A stretch of DNA of 26,297 nt from Frankiales bacterium (lineage in GTDB: Bacteria > Actinomycetota > Actinomycetes > Mycobacteriales > SCTD01), in NCBI GenBank assembly GCA_025464915.1, contig JAODNF010000408.1, positions 1 through 26,297 on the forward strand. Reading direction: 5' to 3'. The notes below the pieces were generated by a model. The model was given only the letters and a program-made list of their open reading frames with translations, did no database searches and was not told where the DNA came from. This document shows positions 13,929-21,501 of the stretch, one piece after another (the stretch's first letter is position 1; each line of letters begins with the position of its first letter). Position numbers and translations under genes: made by a program.

Positions 13929-16900
13929 CAGCCGTCACCCGCCAGCAGGTCCGACAGCGCCGGCACCAGGCCCGGTGCCGGCTGCCACGACCAGACACCG
14001 GTGTCGGACCCGGGGCCGACCATGCCGCGCAGGAACAGGTAGCGCACCGGGCCGAGGTGGCGGTCCGGCTGGTAGTCGGGCAGCCGCCAGCGCAGGTAGC
14101 GGTGCAGGGCGACGCAGTAGAGCAGCGCCTGGAGCGGGTAGTGGGCCTCGAGCATCGCGTCGTCGAGCGCCTCGCGCCGGTAGTGCCACGCGGTCAGCGG
14201 GACGTCGCGTGGCGCGAGCCGGTTGGTCTTGTGGTCGACGACGCTGTAGCGGCCGTCGACCCGGAGCACGACGTCGATCGAGCCACCGAGGTAGCCGCGC
14301 AGCAGGGTCTCCGACATCGCCGCCGCATCGAGCACGTCGGCGTAGGCGCGGACCGGGTCGCCCTCGGGCAGGTGCGTGCGCAGCAGCTCGCTCACGTCCC
14401 CGAGCCGCACCTCGGCGACCGGCTCGTCCCCACCCGCGAGCGGCATCTCGAAGTCGAGCTCGCGCAGCTGCTCGGCCCGCGGGATGTCCTTGAGCGCGAG
14501 CCCGCCCGGGCCCAGCGGCGTCGACACGGCCGGCAGCAGCGCCTCGGCCAGCTCGAGCCCCGCGCCCGCCCGCACCAGCTCGTCGACGAGCGACGGCGCC
14601 GAGAGGTCGGCCTCCTCGAGCACCTCGTGGACGAGGGTGCCGAACGCCGCACCGCCGGGCAGCTCGCCCATCGGCGACGGCACCGCGGTGGCGTCGATCC
14701 CCGCCGCGACGACTGTCGGCTCGTCGTCCTTCGCCTCCAGCTCCGGCTCGGACCCGACGGCGGGCCCGGCATCGTGGGCGTCGCGGGTGAGGCCGCTGTA
14801 CGAGGTGCGCCGCCAGGTCAGGTCCACCGACCGGGCGAAGTCGGCGAGCCTCAGGTCGGCGACGTCCGGAGGCACGAAGGGCATGGGCGTCAGGACGACG
14901 TTGGACGCGGTCTCGACCTGCACCGCCGTCCCTGCGATCAGGTGCAGCTGGGCGAGCGCTGCCTCCTCCGCGGGGACGGGCACGTCCTCGGGGATGTCCG
15001 CGGGGTCGGTGCAGAACAGCAGCCGGTGCAGCGGACTGCCGGGCGTCTTCTTCGACGGCGCCCACCACAGCACGAGCCGCGAGATGGCGCGGGTCATCGC
15101 GACGTAGAGCAGCCGCAGCTCCTCCCCGGCGCTCTCGGTGTCCTCACCCGCGCAGGCAGCGTCGTACCCGCCGTCCTTCTTGCCCCCGACGAACAGGGTG
15201 CGCCTGCCGTCGCCGTCATGGCCACGCGGCTGCCGCTCGGCCGTGCCGCCGCCTGACTCGTCCCAGCCGAAGGGGACCAGGACGACCGGGAACTCGAGGC
15301 CCTTGCTGGTGTGGACCGTCACGACCTGCACGGCGGCCCGCTCGGTGTCGAGGCGGCGGGATCGCTCCTGGTCGAGGTCACCCGTGTCCGCCACGCGCTC
15401 TCGCAACCACGACACGAGGCCCGCGAGCCCGAGCTGAGCCTCGACGCCCTGGCCGTGGACGATCTCCGCGACGTGCCGAAGGTCGGTGAGCAGGCGCTCG
15501 CCCTCGTCGAGGCGCAGCAGCCGGTCGGCGAGCTGCGTCTGCTCCGACACGACCGCGTACAGGCCCGCGACTCCGCGCTCGCCGAGCACGTCCACCCAGG
15601 TGCGCAGCTGCTGCGCCAGGTCGTCGGCGGCCCCGACGCCGGCGTCTCCGTCGAGCTCCTGGGCGCGGCGACCGATCAGCGAGGTCAGCGCGAGTCGGCG
15701 CACCCGGCCTCGGTTGTGGGGCTGCTCGAGGGCCTCGAGGAAGACGACCCAGTCCTTGGCCGCGGACGTCGTGAAGACGCTGGTGGTGCCGGAGAGCACA
15801 CTCGGCACGTCCACAGCGAGGAGTGCGTCGCGCACGAGCTGGGCCTGGGTGCCGGTGCGCACCAGCACGGCGATGTCCCGCGCTGTCAGGGGGCGAGGTG
15901 TGCTGGTGAAGCGCGGCGAGTAGTGCAGGTCCTGCTGCAGCAGCTGCACGACCTCCGAGGCGACGTCACGCGCCACGTGCTCACGGACGGCACCGACGAG
16001 CGGCATGCTCCTCGCGCTGCCCGGCAGGTGCGAGCGAGGGAACGCGCGCAGCCGCACGGCGGGTCCCTCGGGGGTGACGGCGATCTCGGCGTGACCGGCC
16101 TTCACCTCGCCGACGACGATCTCGGGGTGCCCGAGGGCGGCACCCCGGAGCAGCACCTTCAGCCCCTCGAGGACACCCGTGTCGCTGCGCCAGTTGGTGT
16201 CCAGCGACTCCCGTACGTCCGCGACCTTGCGTGCTTCGAGGTAGGCGTTCACGTCAGCGCCGCGGAAGGCATAGATGGCCTGCTTGGGGTCGCCGATGAC
16301 GACCAGGGTGCGGTGCCCGTGGAACGCGGTCTGCAGGACGTCCCACTGCACGGGGTCGGTGTCCTGGAACTCGTCGACGAGCACGACGGAGAAGCGGGCA
16401 CGCAGGCGCTCACAGGCGGCTGGACCTGTGATCGGATCACACAAGGCGGCGCGCACGCGCCCGAGCTGGTCGTCGTACCCGAGGACCCTCATCCGGCGCT
16501 TGCGTGCCTCGACCTCCTCGCGAACCTTCGTGCAGAACCGCACCCGAAGGTCGCCCGGCGAGTCCTGGTCGGCACCGAGCGGGTGCAGCGTGGCGTCCGG
16601 GTCGTAGACCGCTCGCTTGGCGATCGACATCGCCGCACTCCGGTCGAACGGGAGCAGCGCGTTGCCGAGCCCGCTGAAGCGCAGGTAGAGGTCGTCCACG
16701 ACCTCACTGATCAGGTCGTCGAGGTTCTCGACGAGCTGCGTGCCCGGGTCGAGGTCCGAGAGCGTGCCGAGCGAGCGGAGCACCTGCTCGCAGAAGCCGT
16801 GCGTCGTCGCCACCGTCGCGCTGTCGAACGACGCGAGCGCCGTGGCGAGTCGATGGCGGTGCAGCTCGACGTCACTGCCGCTGAGCAGCTGCACCACGGG

Positions 16901-17134
16901 GTCGGCCGACGGCGCGCCCAGACCTTCGTGGACGGACAGCAGGCGCTCCCGGACGCGGGTGCGCAGCTCGCTCGTGGCAGCCCGGCCGAACGTGACGACC
17001 AGCAGCTGGTCGATGGTGGCGTGACCCTCCGCGACGTAGCGGCACACCAGGCCCGCGATGGTCCAGGTCTTGCCCGTGCCGGCACTCGCCTCGAGCACCG
17101 ACGTCCCGGTGGGCAGCGGCCCGTCGAGCCTCAC
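13928..17134 (-). CDS. recB: Exodeoxyribonuclease V subunit beta (RecB helicase-nuclease)
   Basis: This encodes 1068 residues from a GTG that overlaps the recC stop (GTGA). It is a UvrD-type superfamily 1A helicase: Walker A ASAGTGKT (16-23), DEFQDTDPVQ (254-263), GDPKQAIYAFRGAD (about 281-294), TVHTSKGLEFPVVLVP and YVAMTRA. The C-terminal RecB nuclease domain is complete, with FGTLVHEVLEEADL (metal-binding His), Asp954 in GSIDVV, and Asp967/Lys969 in VVDHKTN, followed by HYPLQALLYCVAL. It should be an active 3'-5' helicase and the only nuclease of the RecBCD complex. The frame is open upstream to 17323, but that part lies inside recC in another frame and lacks homology, so the GTG is preferred. 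Confidence 0.95.
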   Translation of the reverse strand: MRLDGPLPTGTSVLEASAGTGKTWTIAGLVCRYVAEGHATIDQLLVVTFGRAATSELRTRVRERLLSVHEGLGAPSADPVVQLLSGSDVELHRHRLATALASFDSATVATTHGFCEQVLRSLGTLSDLDPGTQLVENLDDLISEVVDDLYLRFSGLGNALLPFDRSAAMSIAKRAVYDPDATLHPLGADQDSPGDLRVRFCTKVREEVEARKRRMRVLGYDDQLGRVRAALCDPITGPAACERLRARFSVVLVDEFQDTDPVQWDVLQTAFHGHRTLVVIGDPKQAIYAFRGADVNAYLEARKVADVRESLDTNWRSDTGVLEGLKVLLRGAALGHPEIVVGEVKAGHAEIAVTPEGPAVRLRAFPRSHLPGSARSMPLVGAVREHVARDVASEVVQLLQQDLHYSPRFTSTPRPLTARDIAVLVRTGTQAQLVRDALLAVDVPSVLSGTTSVFTTSAAKDWVVFLEALEQPHNRGRVRRLALTSLIGRRAQELDGDAGVGAADDLAQQLRTWVDVLGERGVAGLYAVVSEQTQLADRLLRLDEGERLLTDLRHVAEIVHGQGVEAQLGLAGLVSWLRERVADTGDLDQERSRRLDTERAAVQVVTVHTSKGLEFPVVLVPFGWDESGGGTAERQPRGHDGDGRRTLFVGGKKDGGYDAACAGEDTESAGEELRLLYVAMTRAISRLVLWWAPSKKTPGSPLHRLLFCTDPADIPEDVPVPAEEAALAQLHLIAGTAVQVETASNVVLTPMPFVPPDVADLRLADFARSVDLTWRRTSYSGLTRDAHDAGPAVGSEPELEAKDDEPTVVAAGIDATAVPSPMGELPGGAAFGTLVHEVLEEADLSAPSLVDELVRAGAGLELAEALLPAVSTPLGPGGLALKDIPRAEQLRELDFEMPLAGGDEPVAEVRLGDVSELLRTHLPEGDPVRAYADVLDAAAMSETLLRGYLGGSIDVVLRVDGRYSVVDHKTNRLAPRDVPLTAWHYRREALDDAMLEAHYPLQALLYCVALHRYLRWRLPDYQPDRHLGPVRYLFLRGMVGPGSDTGVWSWQPAPGLVPALSDLLAGDG

Positions 17135-20100
17135 GAGGCGTCCATCAACGGCTGCCAGACCCGCATCGACAGCCGGGCGAAGTCGTTCGGCTCGATGCCG
17201 TGGCCGTCCGGCAGGGGAACCGGCGAACGCCACCCCCACAGCGCGCGGAACGGGACCTCGCCCCAGACGACGAGGTTCTCGGTCTCCCTGTCCTCCTTGG
17301 GGTAGCCCCAGTCCGACGTCCACGCCTTGTAGGCCTCGTCGCGGCTCTGGTCGACGTCGTTCAGCCCGAGGCGCTTCAGCGCATACGCGGACGAGGTGGC
17401 GACCGGGATGGGAAGCGGCGTGCGCAGGCCGATCTCGCGGAGCGCGACGAGGTCGGCGAGGTGCTGCCGGGCGTCGTTCGCCGACAGCGGCCCGAGGGTC
17501 CGCACCTTGGCCTTGTCGCGGTCACGCCCGACGACGACGGCCTGCCAGTCGCCGGGCTGCGTGGCCGTCAGCGCGAGCAGCTCGACCCACGCGCGAAGCT
17601 GCTGCTTGGCCTTGAGGTTCGAGTAGGTGATGTGCAGCAGGGTCGACGCGTGCACGCCCGTGACGGCGCCCGTCACGTCCCACCCACCGACGCTGAGGTT
17701 CACGTCGACGGCCGTGGCATCCCCTACCCGGTAGGGCGCTGCCGTGTTGACGAGCGTCTGCACCCGCGGCCCGACCGTGGTCAGGACGTCGACGCCGAGC
17801 GCACCGGGCGGCAGCTCCCCGCGCGAGCGCACGGCCGCGATGACCTGGTCCGGGCTGTCACCGCGCAGCAGCGCCTTGAGCATGCGGTCGCCGACCGTCC
17901 ACTCCTGGAGGTTGTCGAGCTCGAGCGGCATCGCGTCGCTCGGCTGCTCGTCGCGGCTCGTGGCGAGGACGCCGAGCCGCTGGCGCAGAAACGCCTTGGC
18001 CGGGTTCTCGAAGAACTCGCTCAGCTGGCGCAGCGTCACCGACCTCTCGGTCGGGACCGGCAGCACGTCGTCGAGGAACGGTGGCGGGGGGACCGGCTCG
18101 ACCAGAGTGGCCTTGGCTCCGGCGAACGCCGAGGTGTCGAAGGAGAACGGCCCGTCCGCACCGAGCGCTCCGTCGGCGAAGTTGACGGCGTCGAAGGGCT
18201 GCAGCGGGTGCCGGACGACGACGTCATGGCGAGCATCGCCGAGCGCGTCGAGCAGCTCCCCCACCGGCACGGCCGGCGGCAGGTGGGCACCGGTGCGGAC
18301 GTCGGCGCCGTTGTAGGTGATGACGAGGTGCTGCCGCGCCGCCAGCAGCGCGTCGAGGAACAGCTGGCGGTCCTCCGACCGCGGGTCCCGCTCCCCCAGC
18401 CGGGGCGCGCGGGCGAGCACGTCGTCGCCGTCCGGGATCCCATGCCGCGGGAACGCGTTGTCGTCCATGCCGAGCAGGCAGATCACCTTGTGCGGGACGG
18501 AGCGCATCGGCGTGAGGGTGCAGACGGTCATGCCGCCGGTGCGGAAGCTGGTGCGGGTCGGTCGACCGGCGAGCCGCTCCTCGAGCAGCGTCTGCACGTC
18601 AGTGAGGGTCAGCACCGCCGTACTGCCCGCCGACGCCGTCCGCAGCTCGTCCAGCTCGCGTGCGAGCTGCACGGTCTGCCACTCGCCGGTGTACCGAGGC
18701 ACGTCCCCCAGCTCCTCGACCGCCTGCTGCAGCGCGTCGAGCCAGCTCCCGACCGTCGTCGCCGCGCGGAAGCGAACCAGCGCCGCGCGCAGCCTGTCCA
18801 CCAGCTCGGCGAAGCGACCCGTGAGATCGATGTCGGTCGAGTCGATCCCGCCGAGCGGCATGGTGCCGGACCACGGCTCGACCCGGCCGCCCATCGCGAC
18901 GCCGGCGAGCACCCGGTCGAGCCCGCCCTCCCAGGTCCCGTCCGTCATCCGGCCCAGCTTCCACGGCTCTCGGTGCCCGGCGTCCAGGCCCCAGTGCACG
19001 TTCGCCTCCATGGTCCAGGCACGCAGCTGCTCGACGTCGTCGTCGCCGAAGCCGAACCGCTGCCGCACAGCAGGCGCACCCGCGAGGTCCAGGACCTGTG
19101 CGCCGGTCACACGACTGCCCGCCAGCGTCAGGACCTTCGACGCGAGCCCGAGCAGCGGGTTGGTCTGGCGCGGGCTGCGGTCAGCGATGCTGACGCGCAG
19201 CCGTCCCCCGGGGTGCGAGTCGGTGTCGAACACCGCCTTCACGAGCGGCGCGTAGGTCTCGACGTCGGGGCACATCACGAGCACGTCGCGGGGCTCGAGC
19301 ATCGGGTCGCTCGCCAAGATCTGCAGCACCGCCTCGCGCAGCACCTCCACCTGGCGCGCCTGGCCGTGGCACGCATGGACCTGCACCGACCGGTCCCCCC
19401 GGCCCGAGACGGCGCCGTCGGTGACGAGGGACCGCTGCAGCCGATGGAGCAGCCGGTCGGACGGGGCGGGTACGTCGTGCACCGTGACCTCGACGGACGT
19501 CGCGCCGACGAGGCGCTGCTGCAGCTCGCGCACGTCGCGGCTCAGGCTGACCAGCAGCGGGTTGGTGAGGGCCGCCGCGGACGTGTCGTCCGCGCGGAGG
19601 ACGGCAGACGTGCCGATGGCCTCCCACAGGGCCGCACCCGGGTGGTGCACGAACAGGTGCACGTCGCGCGCCTCCGCCAGGGCGACCAGCACGTCGAGCC
19701 GCGCCTTGCTGATGCGGCTCAGGCCGAAGACGCTCAACCGCGACGGCAACGGGACGCGCGACGGGTCGGACCGCAGGGCTGCGAGGGCAGCACCGTGCAG
19801 CTCCGCGGGCCGGGGGACGCCGACGCGCGTCTGCAGGGCGGCGAGCAGCTTGGCCTGCCACTGCAGGTCCGGCGGGAACGCGACGTCGCCGCGCCGGTCG
19901 TTGTCGTAGCGCGCGAACAGTCCCGCCAGCTTCGACGCCGTGGCGTAGAGCCGGCCGCGCGACAGGTACCGCTCCAGCGCCTCGAACGCCGGGTCGGCCG
20001 GCAGGCCACGCAGCAGCTCCACGAGGTGCCAGGTCGTGACGCCGGGAGCCCAGGCCTCGACCGCCGCCGCCATCGGCGCGTGCGCCGAGGACGCGGCCTC

Positions 20101-20331
20101 GTCCAGCAGCGTCGCCGGCGACGGGAACACCACGTTCGCGCAGACCCCGTCCGCAGCGCCGCCCACCCCCAGCGACGTCGACAGCTCCTGGGCCAGCCAG
20201 CGCTCGACCCCCTTGGCAGGCACGGCGATGACCTCGGACTGGAACGGGTCGGGGAGCGGCTGGGCCAGCACGCCCGCGAGCGCCTGCTGCAGCGCGCCGC
20301 CGGACGGACTCAGGTGGAGACGCAGCGGCAC
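17131..20331 (-). CDS. recC: Exodeoxyribonuclease V subunit gamma (RecC)
   Basis: This encodes 1066 residues, slightly shorter than the 1122 of E. coli RecC. It starts at a GTG with AGGAAGG close upstream. The N-terminus reads LHLSPSGGALQQALAG and VIAVPAKGVERWLAQEL, the characteristic RecC opening, followed by WHLVELLRGLPAD, RLSVFGLSRISKARLDVL and VLVMCPDVETYAPLV. RecC is an inactivated helicase-nuclease that splits the duplex and, in E. coli, recognises Chi. It is the first of three overlapping rec genes. The stop of an ERCC4/Lsr2 fusion gene lies 60 bases upstream on the same strand, so a longer transcript is likely. A very long open frame on the opposite strand is an artefact of high GC. 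Confidence 0.94.
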   Translation of the reverse strand: MPLRLHLSPSGGALQQALAGVLAQPLPDPFQSEVIAVPAKGVERWLAQELSTSLGVGGAADGVCANVVFPSPATLLDEAASSAHAPMAAAVEAWAPGVTTWHLVELLRGLPADPAFEALERYLSRGRLYATASKLAGLFARYDNDRRGDVAFPPDLQWQAKLLAALQTRVGVPRPAELHGAALAALRSDPSRVPLPSRLSVFGLSRISKARLDVLVALAEARDVHLFVHHPGAALWEAIGTSAVLRADDTSAAALTNPLLVSLSRDVRELQQRLVGATSVEVTVHDVPAPSDRLLHRLQRSLVTDGAVSGRGDRSVQVHACHGQARQVEVLREAVLQILASDPMLEPRDVLVMCPDVETYAPLVKAVFDTDSHPGGRLRVSIADRSPRQTNPLLGLASKVLTLAGSRVTGAQVLDLAGAPAVRQRFGFGDDDVEQLRAWTMEANVHWGLDAGHREPWKLGRMTDGTWEGGLDRVLAGVAMGGRVEPWSGTMPLGGIDSTDIDLTGRFAELVDRLRAALVRFRAATTVGSWLDALQQAVEELGDVPRYTGEWQTVQLARELDELRTASAGSTAVLTLTDVQTLLEERLAGRPTRTSFRTGGMTVCTLTPMRSVPHKVICLLGMDDNAFPRHGIPDGDDVLARAPRLGERDPRSEDRQLFLDALLAARQHLVITYNGADVRTGAHLPPAVPVGELLDALGDARHDVVVRHPLQPFDAVNFADGALGADGPFSFDTSAFAGAKATLVEPVPPPPFLDDVLPVPTERSVTLRQLSEFFENPAKAFLRQRLGVLATSRDEQPSDAMPLELDNLQEWTVGDRMLKALLRGDSPDQVIAAVRSRGELPPGALGVDVLTTVGPRVQTLVNTAAPYRVGDATAVDVNLSVGGWDVTGAVTGVHASTLLHITYSNLKAKQQLRAWVELLALTATQPGDWQAVVVGRDRDKAKVRTLGPLSANDARQHLADLVALREIGLRTPLPIPVATSSAYALKRLGLNDVDQSRDEAYKAWTSDWGYPKEDRETENLVVWGEVPFRALWGWRSPVPLPDGHGIEPNDFARLSMRVWQPLMDAS

Positions 20332-20391
20332 GTGCCCTTCCTACCGCACGGCACGGACACCTTGGAACGCCCTCGCGGATCCGGGAAGGGG

Positions 20392-21369
20392 CTAGGACGC
20401 GGCCGTCGGGTGCGCCCGGGCGTAGGCGTCGAGGACCTCGCCCGGCACCCGTCCCCTTGCCGACAGCGTGAACCCCTGCGACACCGCCCAGGCCCGCACC
20501 ACCGCCGGCTTCGGTGCGGCGGCTGCGAGGGGCGGTGCCGGCACGAGGTCGGCCAGCCGCTGCGCCACCCTGTCGAGCCCGAGGTTCTCCGACACCGCTG
20601 CTGCCAGGAACCGGTAGGTCCACTCCTCCGCGAGGGGGCGCGTCTCGGCGAAGAAGATCGGCACGCTGGGCCAACGGACCTGGACCCGCGCCAGCAGGTC
20701 GGCGACGAAGGACGGCTTCACGTGTTCGAGGGCGAACACCCGCGACCACCGGTCCTCGATCACGACGGCGGCTCGCGGCATGGTCGCGAGGTCCGACACC
20801 TGCGCGCCGAGGCGGCCGTCGACGAGGCTGCGCGCCAGGTCGTCCAGGGACTTGCGCTCGACGACGGCGAGCCACTTCCCGTCCTGCCGCACCCCGTAGT
20901 CGCCGCACGGCAGCGACCCGGGAAGGACCGAGACCTGCTGCGTGGGGAACTTGTACGCGTACCGCTCGCGCCGGTCGACCACGACCTCGAGCGAGGCGAG
21001 ACCGGAGGCCCGCGCCGTCGGCGTACGAACCCCCGGCCTGGCCTGCTTCGTCGTCCGCGGCGTCTGCCAGAAGATCGCCTCTCGCCCGGTCTTGAGCCGG
21101 GTGAACACGAACTGGCTGCGGTTCTCGCGACCTCGGTCGAGCACCAGGTCCAGCGCGGGCCCGCGCGTGCTGCAGGTCCGCACCGGGACGCGCTCGACGA
21201 TCTCCGCGCCCTCCGGCCAGGCCGCCGCGCGATGGCAGTAGACCTTGCTCGTCCGCGGCCAGGTCTCCCGCGACTTCAGCACGACCGGCCGGCCCGGCAG
21301 CGGGATGCGCAGCAGGTACGGCAGCGCGGAGTCCTCCTCGAGGTTCCGCGCGATGACGAAGTCCTCCAC
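20392..21369 (-). CDS. ERCC4 (XPF-type) nuclease fused to an Lsr2-like DNA-binding domain
   Basis: This encodes 325 residues from a GTG. Residues 1-115 are a region I cannot assign. About 126-260 form an ERCC4 nuclease domain: VVVDRRERY with Asp132, GDYGV (156-160) and VVERKSLDDLARSLVDGRL with Glu171-Arg172-Lys173, the GDX(n)ERKX3D signature of XPF/Mus81-type endonucleases, complete here. Residues 288-320 (VRAWAVSQGFTLSARGR, then VPGEVLDAYARAH) match the C-terminal DNA-binding domain of Lsr2, including the RGR loop (305-307) that inserts into the minor groove of AT-rich DNA. No helix-hairpin-helix pair of classical XPF is visible; the Lsr2 part seems to replace it. It probably leads an operon with recC, recB and recD. 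The domain calls are strong; the cellular role is unknown. Confidence 0.88.
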   Translation of the reverse strand: MEDFVIARNLEEDSALPYLLRIPLPGRPVVLKSRETWPRTSKVYCHRAAAWPEGAEIVERVPVRTCSTRGPALDLVLDRGRENRSQFVFTRLKTGREAIFWQTPRTTKQARPGVRTPTARASGLASLEVVVDRRERYAYKFPTQQVSVLPGSLPCGDYGVRQDGKWLAVVERKSLDDLARSLVDGRLGAQVSDLATMPRAAVVIEDRWSRVFALEHVKPSFVADLLARVQVRWPSVPIFFAETRPLAEEWTYRFLAAAVSENLGLDRVAQRLADLVPAPPLAAAAPKPAVVRAWAVSQGFTLSARGRVPGEVLDAYARAHPTAAS

Positions 21370-21412
21370 GCGCGCAGCGTAGGACGATCAGACGTCGATG
21401 ACCGCCACGCGG

Positions 21413-21438
21413 CGCCCGGCAAGCCTTGCCTCGGGCGA
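21413..21438. promoter_or_regulatory. Inverted repeat in the repair/copper divergent intergenic region
   Basis: GGCAAG and CTTGCC (21418-21430) form a perfect 13-base inverted repeat, extended by CGCCCG and CGGGCG on either side with a two-base bulge. It lies in the 132-base gap between the ERCC4/Lsr2 gene (minus strand) and the multicopper oxidase gene (plus strand). A regulator site for one of them is possible. I saw no clear full copper-regulator box. Confidence 0.35.
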
Positions 21439-21501
21439 CGGGAAGGACGCAGCCCCGCCGCTGCAGGCAGGAACGGGGGTAACCGTGTCGAAACGTGCTC
21501 C

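Noticed and set aside
21469..21486. Possible copper-regulator half site (GGGGGTAAC) before the multicopper oxidase gene
   Set aside because: Only one half of a CsoR-like site can be seen, with no matching second half.
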